DNA of 20,239 bases from DALYDK01 sp964477125 (GCA_964477125.1 CAYZCZ010000011.1:1-20239); one strand, 5' to 3'. Shown: positions 1-7,125, counted from the stretch's first letter. Numbers and translations are program-made. The notes: generated by a model from the letters alone, not told the origin.

Positions 1-137
1 TTTTGCTTGCCTTGCTCCATTCTATTTACAGCAGACTGGCTAGTACCCAAGCGTTTAGCAAATTCGGCTTGAGTCAGACTACGCTCTTGCCTAATCTGAG
101 ATATTAAATTGCCAATTTTTTGATTCTGGCTACTCAT
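1..137 (-). CDS. XRE-family helix-turn-helix protein, N-terminal part only
   Basis: The minus strand opens with ATG at 137 and stays open to the window edge (45 codons). The translation begins MSSQNQKIGNLISQIRQERS and continues LTQAEFAKRLGTSQSAVNRM, which is a classic HTH_3 (Cro/C1) DNA-binding domain. The residues after the helix-turn-helix (EQGKQ) are where this domain normally ends, so what follows lies outside the window. It could be a short regulator. In CPR genomes such a domain may also precede an enzyme (an HTH-MurA fusion is a possibility I cannot test here, suggested only by the Mur genes nearby). It is transcribed divergently from glyA, and the -35 elements of the two promoters overlap. 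The domain call is firm; the full product is unknown. Confidence 0.75.
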   Translation of the reverse strand, partial: MSSQNQKIGNLISQIRQERSLTQAEFAKRLGTSQSAVNRMEQGKQ

Positions 138-147
138 TACGCAGTCA

Positions 148-175
148 ATTATATCAAATACGGTAATTTTAACAA
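148..175 (-). promoter_or_regulatory. Promoter of the HTH gene
   Basis: Reading the minus strand, TTGTTA (175-170), a 16-base spacer and a perfect TATAAT (153-148) precede the ATG at 137 by 10 bases. The predicted start point leaves only about 3 untranslated bases. The -35 lies on top of the glyA -35 on the other strand. Confidence 0.6.
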
Positions 176-197
176 GATACTTTAATTGGAGTATAAT
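169..197 (+). promoter_or_regulatory. glyA promoter, predicted leaderless
   Basis: TTAACA (169-174), a 17-base spacer and TATAAT (192-197) are near consensus. Only 7 bases separate the -10 from the glyA ATG at 205, so transcription should begin at or next to the start codon. The GGAG at 188-191 lies upstream of the -10 and would not be in the mRNA. Confidence 0.7.
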
Positions 198-204
198 TAT
201 TAAC

Positions 205-1479
205 ATGTTACAAAATCCCCAATTAAATGATTTGTTAATGGCCGAGCAACAAAGGCAAAAAGACGGCCTAGAGCTTATTCCATCCGAAAATTATGTTAGC
301 GAAGATGTGCTAGAGGCACTTGGCAGTGTATTCACTAATAAATATTCCGAAGGTTATCCAGGGCGTCGTTATTATGGTGGCCAAGAAAATACCGATAAAA
401 TTGAAATATTTGCCATTGAAAAGGCTAAACAACTATTTAAAGCAGATCACGCAAATGTTCAACCACATTCTGGGGCGCAGGCCAATGAGGCGGTTTATCA
501 TTCATGGTTAAACTACGGTGACACAGTACTAGCCATGGATTTAAGTCATGGTGGTCACCTAACTCATGGACACCCAGTTACCGTACTTGCAAAGCAATAT
601 AATTTTATTAGATACAAAATAAAAGATATTGAAACAGGTGAAATAGATTACGAAGAACTAGCATTACAAGCCCAAAAACATAAACCAAAAATTATCATGG
701 CTGGTTATTCATCTTTTCCACGGGAATTAGATTATGCAAAATTTGCTGAAATAGGTAACAGCGTTGGTGCGTTATTAGTTGCTGATATAGCCCATATTGC
801 TGGTTTAATCGCCGGTGGAGTGCTAGCTAACCCATTTGATAGCGGGTTTCATGTAATGAGCAGTACAACCCATAAAACTTTAAGGGGACCACGTTCTGGT
901 TTGATATTAAGCAAAGGTTTATCAAGTAATCCATTGGTAGCTTTAGATAAAACTTTTGAGAATGTTCCAACATTAATAGATAGAACCGTTTTCCCCGGTG
1001 TCCAGGGTGGCCCACACATGAATACAATACTGGCTAAAGCAGTTGCATTTGATGAAGCTCAAAAGCCTGAGTTTGCTCAATATTCTAAACAGGTAGTATT
1101 AAATGCCCAAAAATTAGCAGAAGAGTTAATGGCTAGGGGATTGAAATTAATAACAAATGGAACAGATAACCATTTAATGCTAATAGATGTATATAAATCA
1201 CTAGGAATAAATGGTGCGGAGGCTGAAACAGCATTAGATACCGCAGGTCTTACTGTTAATAAAAATGTAATTCCCGATGACACATTACCACCTTTTAAAC
1301 CTAGCGGTATTAGAATTGGAACACCAGCTATTACAACTAGGGGGATGACAGAAACAGAAATGGTCATCGTAGCCGAGCTTATGGTTAATGCACTGAATAG
1401 TAGAAATGATCCAAATAAATTGTTAGAAATAAAGAATCAAGTTAAAGATCTAGCGAGTAGCTTTAGATTACCGGGTTAA
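205..1479 (+). CDS. glyA: Serine hydroxymethyltransferase
   Basis: This is a cytoplasmic PLP enzyme that interconverts serine plus tetrahydrofolate with glycine plus methylene-tetrahydrofolate. It is the main one-carbon source and partners FolD, encoded at 12384. The 424-aa length is normal for bacterial SHMT. Visible motifs include the N-terminal LIPSENYVS, the YPGRRYYGG segment, PHSGAQAN, and the PLP-binding SSTTHKTLRGPRSG with the Schiff-base lysine at K224. The C-terminal SGIRIGTPAITTRG also matches the family. The ATG at 205 gives the usual N-terminus and fits the promoter 7 bases upstream. The gene converges on rel, and the two stop codons overlap in TTAA with no terminator between them. 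Identification is very secure. Confidence 0.97.
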   Translation: MLQNPQLNDLLMAEQQRQKDGLELIPSENYVSEDVLEALGSVFTNKYSEGYPGRRYYGGQENTDKIEIFAIEKAKQLFKADHANVQPHSGAQANEAVYHSWLNYGDTVLAMDLSHGGHLTHGHPVTVLAKQYNFIRYKIKDIETGEIDYEELALQAQKHKPKIIMAGYSSFPRELDYAKFAEIGNSVGALLVADIAHIAGLIAGGVLANPFDSGFHVMSSTTHKTLRGPRSGLILSKGLSSNPLVALDKTFENVPTLIDRTVFPGVQGGPHMNTILAKAVAFDEAQKPEFAQYSKQVVLNAQKLAEELMARGLKLITNGTDNHLMLIDVYKSLGINGAEAETALDTAGLTVNKNVIPDDTLPPFKPSGIRIGTPAITTRGMTETEMVIVAELMVNALNSRNDPNKLLEIKNQVKDLASSFRLPG

Positions 1480-2918
1480 TTTTTCTTAAGATGTTTACGA
1501 ATTTTACTTAAGGCATTTGAAGTTACGCAAATTTCCAGCCACTTATCACTTGGTTTAGAATTTTTATTTTTTATAATTTCAACAATGTCTCCGCTAGATA
1601 ATTTAGTTTTTAGGGCTACATACTTGCCATTAATTTTGCCACCACTCGCATGTTCACCTATAAAACTATGCACAGCAAAAGCAAAGTCTAAAACACTGGC
1701 ACCATTAGGCAAATCAATTACGTCACCGTGCGGTGTAAACACAAATATTCTGTCCTGGAAAAAATCAGTTTTTAACTGTTTGTAATAGTTGCTAATTTCA
1801 ATATCATTGTCTTGAAAATCTCTAAGTTGTTCAATCCAGGCAAAACTTTCTTTGTTGGGGCCTTTTTGTACACTGGAATTTTTATATGAATGGTGGCTGG
1901 CTACTCCGGACTCATTAAATTCGTGCATTTCTAGCGTTCTTATTTGCACTTCAACTACAGAGCCATCACCACTGAATACAGCAGTATGTAGGCTTTGGTA
2001 TCCGTTTGGTTTAGGGACGGCAATATAGTCTTTTACTCTACCGGGAACTGGTACCCATTTACTATGTACTACTCCAAGAGCCTGGTAACAATCTGCAACA
2101 GAATTTAAAATTACCCTTAAGGCAACCAAGTCGTAAATTTCATCTATAATCCAGTGTTTTCTCTCTAGTTTTTTATATAAACTAAAATATCCTTTTACTC
2201 TTCTATTTATTTGAGGCGTATAGCCTAGAGAGTTATGTAATTCTAAGCTCATAGTTCTGTACATTTTTTGAATAGTGTCATCAGCTTTTTTAATATGGTT
2301 AGATATAATTTCTTTAGTTTTTTTGTATTTTTCTGGGTAAGCGTACGGGAAAGCTAGGTCATTTATAATCGTCACAAGCTTGCCCATACCAAGCCTGGAA
2401 GCTAGTGGTGCATAAATTAAAATACTTTCCTGTGCTATTCGTTGCTGTTTTCCAACAGGCAAGTACTGTAATGTTTCTAGGTTATGCCAACGGTCGGCCA
2501 TTTTTAATATAACAACTCTAACGTCTTGGGCGATTGAAACAAAAAATTTTCTTAGTGACTCAACGTGTCTTTCATTCCCTCGATATTTTAGTTTGCCAAG
2601 TTTACTTACTCCGTCTACAAGGTTTGCTACATCGTCACCAAAACTGTCTTTTATATCATCATAAGATACACCTGTATCTTCTATGGTGTCATGCAAAAGT
2701 GCTGCGCATATTAAATTGGCATCCATGCCAAGTTCGGCAATGTGAATTGCGACTGGCACACAGTGGCCGTTAAAGTATCTATCACCGTTTGCACGAGTTT
2801 GACCTTTATGTGCCAATTTCCCATACTCATACGCACGGTCAATAGTGTCTAAATCAGCAGTTGTAATACCAGGGCATAAGTCTTTTATTTTTTCTATAAA
2901 AGCTTTTTTACTGCTCAT
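1476..2918 (-). CDS. Bifunctional (p)ppGpp synthetase/hydrolase, Rel/SpoT type without ACT domain
   Basis: RSH-family enzyme of the stringent response. The N-terminal hydrolase domain keeps its metal-binding set: H52, HD at 76-77 in ALLHDTIEDT, and D142/N146 in KMADRWHNLETL. The synthetase domain has YDLVALR (262-268), the RVKD motif at 294-297 followed by KPNGYQSLHT, and EVQIRT. RXKD, rather than EXDD, is the signature of bifunctional Rel/SpoT enzymes, so both making and destroying (p)ppGpp are expected. A TGS domain follows at about 389-450. The protein then ends at 480 aa, whereas typical long RSH proteins run to about 700 aa with zinc-finger and ACT/RRM domains. The start codon overlaps the murB stop in an ATGA, so the two are translationally coupled. 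Family certain; catalytic state inferred from motifs. Confidence 0.93.
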   Translation of the reverse strand: MSSKKAFIEKIKDLCPGITTADLDTIDRAYEYGKLAHKGQTRANGDRYFNGHCVPVAIHIAELGMDANLICAALLHDTIEDTGVSYDDIKDSFGDDVANLVDGVSKLGKLKYRGNERHVESLRKFFVSIAQDVRVVILKMADRWHNLETLQYLPVGKQQRIAQESILIYAPLASRLGMGKLVTIINDLAFPYAYPEKYKKTKEIISNHIKKADDTIQKMYRTMSLELHNSLGYTPQINRRVKGYFSLYKKLERKHWIIDEIYDLVALRVILNSVADCYQALGVVHSKWVPVPGRVKDYIAVPKPNGYQSLHTAVFSGDGSVVEVQIRTLEMHEFNESGVASHHSYKNSSVQKGPNKESFAWIEQLRDFQDNDIEISNYYKQLKTDFFQDRIFVFTPHGDVIDLPNGASVLDFAFAVHSFIGEHASGGKINGKYVALKTKLSSGDIVEIIKNKNSKPSDKWLEICVTSNALSKIRKHLKKN

Positions 2919-3922
2919 AATATTATTTCTGGTTCAATATCTAAATCTATACCGTACTTATCAGTAATTGTGCTCTTTATAAAATCAACCATACGTTGTA
3001 AATCCGCAAAGCTTTTAGCGTTTTCGTTAACTAATACCAATGCTTGCTTTTCATAAATCCAAATCCCGTATTTTTTATGATTTTTTAAGCCTGCATTATC
3101 AATTAACCATCCTGCAGGTATTTTTACTTTTTGGTTGGTGACAAATTGTGGCATTTCTGGATATTTTTCTTTTAAATCTTTCGCCTTTTCGGTGCTTACA
3201 ATCGGATTTTTAAAGAATGATCCAGTATTTGGTAAAACTTTAGGGTCTGGTAATTTTGATTTACGGACATTTATCACCGCATTTCGTACAGTTGCAGGTG
3301 TAATTTCGTGAAACCTACTAAGTTCATCTTCTAAGGATGGGTACTCTGGTGGGGCATAATTATTATCAAAGATTGACAGCTGTAAATTAACTTGTGTAAT
3401 AATATATCGTCCATGCTCTGAACTTTTAAATATACTATTACGATATTGAAATTTACACTCTTCATTGCTTAGTTCAACAAATTTTTGTGTATTGGTATCG
3501 TAAGCTCTAATTGAAAACAATACATCTTTAATTTCCTGGCCATAGGCTCCAATATTATTTACTGGTCCACCACCAACAGTTCCGGGTATTAACGATAAAG
3601 ACTCAAGACCAAATAGATTTTGTGCCACCGTTAAGTCAACTAATTTATCCCAGTTTTCTCCACTTTGTACTTCAATAAAACCGTTAGGTTTAATTTTTAG
3701 TCCAGTCAACTCATTAATTATTACAAGCCCTTTATATCCGTCATCTGAAAAAATTATATTTGAACCAGAGCCAATTGTAAGGATGGGCAAATTATTATTT
3801 TTGGCAAAATTAAAAGCTTCAACTATATCTGACTCATTTTTTACTCGACACAAGAAGTCTGCATAACCACCAAGACCCATAGTAGTAAGCTTGCCCAGTG
3901 GCAGGTTCTTTAGTATATCCAT
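2915..3922 (-). CDS. murB: UDP-N-acetylenolpyruvoylglucosamine reductase
   Basis: FAD/NADPH enzyme that reduces UDP-GlcNAc-enolpyruvate to UDP-MurNAc in cytoplasmic peptidoglycan synthesis. The 335-aa protein has the FAD-binding IGSGSNIIFSDDGYKG (50-65) and LSLIPGTVGGGPVNNIGAYG (109-128). YRNSIFK provides the catalytic Arg161, and NTGSFFKNP provides the proton-donor Ser235. The tyrosine-loop-like segment and length fit type I MurB (E. coli-like). The start at 3922 gives a normal N-terminus just before the GLGGYADFL segment, and a -10 lies 7 bases upstream. The gene leads a two-gene operon with rel (ATGA overlap). Identification is secure. Confidence 0.95.
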   Translation of the reverse strand: MDILKNLPLGKLTTMGLGGYADFLCRVKNESDIVEAFNFAKNNNLPILTIGSGSNIIFSDDGYKGLVIINELTGLKIKPNGFIEVQSGENWDKLVDLTVAQNLFGLESLSLIPGTVGGGPVNNIGAYGQEIKDVLFSIRAYDTNTQKFVELSNEECKFQYRNSIFKSSEHGRYIITQVNLQLSIFDNNYAPPEYPSLEDELSRFHEITPATVRNAVINVRKSKLPDPKVLPNTGSFFKNPIVSTEKAKDLKEKYPEMPQFVTNQKVKIPAGWLIDNAGLKNHKKYGIWIYEKQALVLVNENAKSFADLQRMVDFIKSTITDKYGIDLDIEPEIIL

Positions 3923-3929
3923 AATAATA

Positions 3930-3935
3930 AGTATA
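3930..3935 (-). promoter_or_regulatory. murB -10 element, predicted leaderless
   Basis: TATACT on the minus strand ends 7 bases before the murB ATG. No convincing -35 is visible at 16-18 bases, so confidence rests on the spacing shared with other genes in the window. Confidence 0.5.
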
Positions 3936-4001
3936 TAGGAACTTTATATACATCTTAGAATGAATATGGTTTAAACGTATAATAATATATTTTAAATGCT
4001 G

Positions 4002-4007
4002 TATAAT
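4002..4007 (+). promoter_or_regulatory. -10 element of the HTH-DUF3467 gene, predicted leaderless
   Basis: A perfect TATAAT ends 7 bases before the ATG at 4015. A second TATAAT lies at 3978-3983. No good -35 is seen. Confidence 0.55.
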
Positions 4008-4014
4008 ATTAGGT

Positions 4015-4575
4015 ATGAGCAGGGAAGAAAAAGCTAAACCATATATAGATTTTGGCAATAAGTTAAAATCCTTGCGTGAGCAGGCCAAAGAATCGACTGC
4101 AGAAGTAGCAGGGGCAGTCGAGGCTGATACAAAGCACATAAATGCACTGGAATCTGGTGAGTACCAACCAAGCGAAGATATAGTCCTACTGCTAATTAGT
4201 CATTTTGGTGTTAAAGATAACGATGCTGGTAAAATATGGCGTTTAGCTGGTTATGACCAAAGCCTAACTGGCCAAATTAGTGAAGTTAGTTCCGGGGTAA
4301 ATGACTTAGATTATCAAACCTCAAATAGTATTTTAGACAATCCAATTATATATACTGATTTAGTACAAGTTAATGCCAACAAATACGGTGTAGTTATTAA
4401 TTTTATGCAAACTATGCCCGGTTTTCCGCAACCAATGGCTGTTTCTAGGGTAGGTATGAGCCATGAGCATGCTAAAAGTATGCTAGAAGTTTTAAGAAAA
4501 ACCATAGAAAGTGTTGAGAAAAGTACAAATACTCCTCCGGCTAATATCCAAAAAGCACCTAAAGTTACTGAGTAA
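4015..4575 (+). CDS. HTH (XRE-like) protein fused to a DUF3467 domain
   Basis: 186-aa cytoplasmic protein of two parts. Residues about 12-80 form a Cro/C1-like helix-turn-helix (KLKSLREQAKESTAEVAGAV, then HINALESGEYQPSEDIVLLL). This suggests DNA binding, although the recognition helix is less canonical than in the gene at position 1-137. Residues about 115-170 read YTDLVQVNANKYGVVINF, then QTMPGFPQPMAVSRVGMSHE and HAKSMLEVLRKTIE. This matches the pattern of DUF3467, a small domain of unknown function usually found alone. The C-terminal tail is Pro/Thr-rich and probably disordered. The gene stands alone between divergent murB and a strong terminator. A DNA-binding regulator is likely; its target is unknown. 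Confidence 0.7.
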   Translation: MSREEKAKPYIDFGNKLKSLREQAKESTAEVAGAVEADTKHINALESGEYQPSEDIVLLLISHFGVKDNDAGKIWRLAGYDQSLTGQISEVSSGVNDLDYQTSNSILDNPIIYTDLVQVNANKYGVVINFMQTMPGFPQPMAVSRVGMSHEHAKSMLEVLRKTIESVEKSTNTPPANIQKAPKVTE

Positions 4576-4595
4576 TTTACAAATTATGTTTCGAT

Positions 4596-4629
4596 AAAAT
4601 AAAACCACCAATAATGGTGGTTTTATTTT
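4596..4629. terminator. Bidirectional intrinsic terminator
   Basis: A perfect 15-bp stem (4596-4610 with 4615-4629) and a 4-base loop ATAA. It has A-rich left and T-rich right flanks, so it can stop transcription both ways. It closes the HTH-DUF3467 gene and directly abuts the orphan tRNA-Ser 3' end at 4628. Confidence 0.85.
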
Positions 4630-4715
4630 GGCGGAGAGAGTGGAATTCGCCTTATTCCCGCAAAAGAAAATTACTTTTGCTAGAAATAACCTTAAACAGC
4701 CACTGGCTATTTAGC
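4628..4715 (-). pseudogene. Orphan tRNA-Ser 3' end, degenerate tRNA-Ser copy
   Basis: Positions 4628-4649 repeat the 3' end of the intact tRNA-Ser (4811-4832) with one mismatch: CCA, discriminator, acceptor strand and part of the T arm. Further 5' on the minus strand only a weak D-arm-like stretch (AGTGGCTG...AAGG) remains, and no matching 5' acceptor half can be found. It is therefore either a decayed tRNA-Ser or a duplicated 3' end left by an integration event. The left limit is firm; the right limit is approximate. Confidence 0.55.
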
Positions 4716-4727
4716 GCAAGGGTGCCG

Positions 4728-4751
4728 GGGTCTGCCCCCGCAGGCAGACCC
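4728..4751. repeat. 9-bp perfect hairpin next to an orphan T-loop
   Basis: GGGTCTGCC (4728-4736) pairs perfectly with GGCAGACCC (4743-4751) across a 6-base loop CCCGCA. It is immediately followed on the plus strand by GTTCGAATCCCCC (4752-4764), a tRNA T-loop sequence with no matching tRNA around it. The role is unknown. Confidence 0.6.
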
Positions 4752-4772
4752 GTTCGAATCCCCCAATTACAA

Positions 4773-4812
4773 CAAATAAATATAGCCCAGATAAACTGGA
4801 CTATATTTATTT
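4773..4812 (-). terminator. Terminator of the tRNA-Arg/tRNA-Ser transcript
   Basis: A stem of 12 bp (4774-4785 with 4801-4812) and 4 bp (4787-4790 with 4796-4799) is separated by one mismatch and has a 5-base loop. It begins at the last base of the encoded CCA of tRNA-Ser and is A/T-rich on both flanks. Confidence 0.8.
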
Positions 4813-4901
4813 GGCGGAGAGAGTGGGATTCGAACCCACGGTACCATTGCTGGCACGACGGTTTTCAAGACCGTTACCTTCAACCACTCGGTCATCTCTC
4901 C
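4812..4901 (-). tRNA. tRNA-Ser (anticodon TGA)
   Basis: The minus strand folds as a class II tRNA. The acceptor GGAGAGA pairs with TCTCTCC, the discriminator is G (as expected for bacterial serine tRNAs), and CCA is encoded. The anticodon loop CTTGAAA gives TGA, there is a long variable arm, and the T arm is GTGGGTTCGAATCCCAC. It reads UCA and probably other UCN codons. It lies 23 bases downstream of tRNA-Arg, with one promoter serving both. Confidence 0.95.
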
Positions 4902-4924
4902 GTATTTGTGTAAAAATCAATATT

Positions 4925-5001
4925 TGGTACACCCGGACGGATTCGAACCGCCGACCCTCTGTTCCGAAGACAGATGCTCTAATCCGCTGAGCTACGGGTG
5001 C
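4925..5001 (-). tRNA. tRNA-Arg (anticodon TCG)
   Basis: A 77-base cloverleaf: acceptor GCACCCG with CGGGTGT (terminal G-U), discriminator A and encoded CCA. The D arm is AGCTCAGCGGATTAGAGC, the anticodon loop CTTCGGA gives TCG, and the T arm is GGCGGTTCGAATCCGTC. It decodes CGN arginine codons. Confidence 0.95.
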
Positions 5002-5017
5002 TTGTATTGCAAAACAT

Positions 5018-5026
5018 ATTATAACA
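5018..5026 (-). promoter_or_regulatory. Extended -10 promoter of the tRNA-Arg/tRNA-Ser operon
   Basis: TGTTATAAT on the minus strand (TGN plus perfect -10 at 5023-5018) lies 16 bases before the tRNA-Arg 5' end. It borders the end of the potassium channel gene. Confidence 0.6.
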
Positions 5027-5028
5027 GA

Positions 5029-5361
5029 TTAGGTTTTGTTTATTTTCTTAAGTTGTTTTTTGTCGCGTCGCTCTATTGTTTTAAGTGTTCGCCTTTTTAC
5101 AAGCAAACTAACGAATGTACTAAATAAACCTATGCCTACTATTATTAGGACAGTAGCCCCAATTTTACCAACATCTGTTTTTGGGGTGTAGTCACCATAA
5201 CCTACTGTTGCTACGGTCACAATCGTGTAGTAGTAAGAATTAAGGTAGTCCCAACCTTCTACTTCATGAAAAAATAAAACACTTAGAATAATTAAGCAAA
5301 CTAGTAAAAATAACACTATACCAAATGGTTTTACTTGACGCGCTAATTCCTTCTGATCCAT
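5029..5361 (-). CDS. Two-transmembrane potassium channel (KcsA-like pore)
   Basis: A 110-aa inner-membrane protein. TM1 is at about 12-31, the pore helix follows at about 42-51, and the selectivity filter TVGYGD (52-57) matches potassium channels exactly. TM2 is at about 66-88, with a very basic cytoplasmic tail (KRRTLKTIERRDKKQLKKIN). It belongs to the Ion_trans_2 family and would assemble as a tetramer. It lacks an RCK/TrkA_N regulatory domain, so it is a minimal pore. The gene is monocistronic and runs toward the tRNA operon. Unlike most neighbours, I do not see a good -10 at 6-8 bases before its ATG. Pore assignment is strong; gating is unknown. Confidence 0.92.
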   Translation of the reverse strand: MDQKELARQVKPFGIVLFLLVCLIILSVLFFHEVEGWDYLNSYYYTIVTVATVGYGDYTPKTDVGKIGATVLIIVGIGLFSTFVSLLVKRRTLKTIERRDKKQLKKINKT

Positions 5362-5433
5362 GCCTAATAACTTACCACTATTTTACTAGTTTTGCCACAA
5401 TTATTATCAAGGTGTTATATTAAGAGTGTAGTT

Positions 5434-5439
5434 TATAAA
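5434..5439 (+). promoter_or_regulatory. -10 element of the glycoside hydrolase gene, predicted leaderless
   Basis: TATAAA ends 6 bases before the ATG at 5446. There is no SD and no clear -35. Confidence 0.45.
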
Positions 5440-5445
5440 TAAAAA

Positions 5446-6816
5446 ATGCCAACAAAGAAAAAAGTGAATAAAAAAGTCAGAAAACTAAAAATATTGTTTA
5501 TAGTAATTGTAATATTCGGAATAGCGAGTATTGGTGCCATTTTATTGCGTCCATCCAAAGCGGCAACTACTTTTCAGCCATTAGAAGTTGGGTCAACGGT
5601 AGCTGCTGGATGGTCGGATGGTTTACATACAGATGCTGATAACAGAATAATTATCGATAAACTTGCTGCTGCGGGTGCAAAAAGAGTACGTATAGATATA
5701 GGTTGGAGTACTATTGAAGAAAGCGGTGATATCTATGGAGGATCAAGCGACCCAACGGCTACATATAACCCATCAGCCCCACTTTCACACTGGTATATAA
5801 AAAAAATTGATAATGCAGTAAACTACGCAAATTCTAAAGGTTTAAAAGTATTAGGAATTTGGTGGACTACACCACCGTGGGCGCGTGACTCAGGTTCTAT
5901 TAATGATTATCAGGTTAGACCTGGTGGATACCCTAATTACCCCGAATACGCCGAATCAATAGAATGGGCAACAAAATATTGGCAGGGCCGAATAAATGAT
6001 TGGGAGGTATGGAATGAGGCGGATCCTAGCCAAAAATTCTGGCAATCTCCCAGTGGTTCATATGGTGGCACCGCTGAATACGCAGCTTTATTAAAAATAG
6101 CTTACGGTGCAGCCAAAAAAGGTAACCCTAATTCAAAAGTGGTAACCAGTGGTCCAGCATCGGTTGATGACGCATGGATATCCCAACTTTATACATATGG
6201 AATTAAAGGATATTTTGATGTTATGGCAGTACATGCATATGAAGGACAAGCTGACAATGACCCTCTAAATAGTGACGGTAGTAAAATCTGGAATTTCTTA
6301 CACATTCCGTCGGTAAGGCAGTTAATGGTGAATAATGGTGATTCTGATAAACCAATATGGATTACAGAAATGGGATGGTCTAGCCATGATAATACTAACC
6401 CAACAACAACAAAGCCATGGAACTTTGGTGTGACTCAAGCAAATCAGGGAGACTATCTAGTGAAAGCTATCCAGCATTCAAAAGAAAATTGGCCTTACGT
6501 TGAAGTATTAATTAATTATACAGATAAGAATAGAGTATCTGCCGGAGGCGATGCCGAGACTTCAAGACATCAAATGAATTTTGGTTTGTTGAATAGTGAT
6601 AATTCTGATAAACCAGCATATACAATTCTAAAAAACTATTTGGCTACTACAAGTCATGCTCAGGCGGATTTAAATATTGACGGTAAAGTGAATGTCCAAG
6701 ACTTATCAATTTTAATTAGTAAATGGGCTACAAATAACCAATCGGCTGATATTAATAAAGATGGAATAGTGAACGTACAGGATCTATCCATTCTTATTAG
6801 TGGCTGGACAGGCTAG
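5446..6816 (+). CDS. Membrane-anchored glycoside hydrolase (GH39/GH5-like) with C-terminal dockerin repeats
   Basis: 456-aa secreted or surface protein. A basic N-terminus (KKKVNKKVRKLK) precedes a hydrophobic segment at 15-34, which is an uncleaved anchor or signal. A (beta/alpha)8-type hydrolase domain follows at about 48-400. Its VWNEADP (N190-E191) is the usual acid/base pair, and WITEMGW (E308) is the likely nucleophile. This is the clan A arrangement, closest in feel to GH39, though I cannot fix the family by eye. Residues 407-456 are two tandem dockerin type I-like calcium loops (ADLNIDGKVNVQDLSILISK, then ADINKDGIVNVQDLSILISG). The start is set by the -10 six bases upstream. It probably hydrolyses an external glycan; the substrate is unknown. 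It ends 7 bases from a convergent gene. Confidence 0.85.
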   Translation: MPTKKKVNKKVRKLKILFIVIVIFGIASIGAILLRPSKAATTFQPLEVGSTVAAGWSDGLHTDADNRIIIDKLAAAGAKRVRIDIGWSTIEESGDIYGGSSDPTATYNPSAPLSHWYIKKIDNAVNYANSKGLKVLGIWWTTPPWARDSGSINDYQVRPGGYPNYPEYAESIEWATKYWQGRINDWEVWNEADPSQKFWQSPSGSYGGTAEYAALLKIAYGAAKKGNPNSKVVTSGPASVDDAWISQLYTYGIKGYFDVMAVHAYEGQADNDPLNSDGSKIWNFLHIPSVRQLMVNNGDSDKPIWITEMGWSSHDNTNPTTTKPWNFGVTQANQGDYLVKAIQHSKENWPYVEVLINYTDKNRVSAGGDAETSRHQMNFGLLNSDNSDKPAYTILKNYLATTSHAQADLNIDGKVNVQDLSILISKWATNNQSADINKDGIVNVQDLSILISGWTG

Positions 6817-6822
6817 GTAACT

Positions 6823-7113
6823 TTAAATTGTAGGCTTTTCTTTTCCATGCAATAGCATATACCAAATATGGCCGGGGACTTTTTTAAATGGAAGTTCTTT
6901 TATTAATTTAGTAATAGGTTTACCAACAATATAAAATCCAAGCAAACCAATCGCAGTTTGTATACCCATGATTACTATTGTTACAGTAGAAATTTTAAAA
7001 CCAAGTTCGTCAGCTATAGGAGTTGCTAATGCCCAAAAAGGGCACCACCATAAGAAAATAAAAAATACTCCAATTCTTAATTTTTTCGCCGATGTGATTG
7101 GCTTGTCTTCCAT
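6823..7113 (-). CDS. Small membrane protein, unknown function
   Basis: 96 aa with two hydrophobic segments (about 14-33 and 44-65), a short polar hairpin between them and a basic C-terminal tail ending near HGKEKPTI. I do not recognise a family. A -10 TATACT (7125-7120) lies 6 bases before the ATG, supporting the start and a monocistronic leaderless transcript. It is convergent with the hydrolase gene and divergent from the decarboxylase gene. Confidence 0.7.
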   Translation of the reverse strand: MEDKPITSAKKLRIGVFFIFLWWCPFWALATPIADELGFKISTVTIVIMGIQTAIGLLGFYIVGKPITKLIKELPFKKVPGHIWYMLLHGKEKPTI

Positions 7114-7119
7114 TCAATC

Positions 7120-7125
7120 AGTATA
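7120..7125 (-). promoter_or_regulatory. -10 element of the 96-aa membrane protein gene, predicted leaderless
   Basis: TATACT on the minus strand ends 6 bases before the start codon at 7113. No good -35 is visible. Confidence 0.5.

Noticed and set aside
4630..4770. tmRNA or a complete extra tRNA
   Set aside because: Only 3'-end and T-loop pieces match; no partner acceptor strand or tag reading frame was found.
4614..5127. Open frames on the plus strand across 4614-4913 and 4906-5127
   Set aside because: They are antisense to tRNA-Ser and tRNA-Arg, and their WRREWDSNPR and DGFEPPTLCSEDRCS peptides are typical artefacts of translating tRNA complements.
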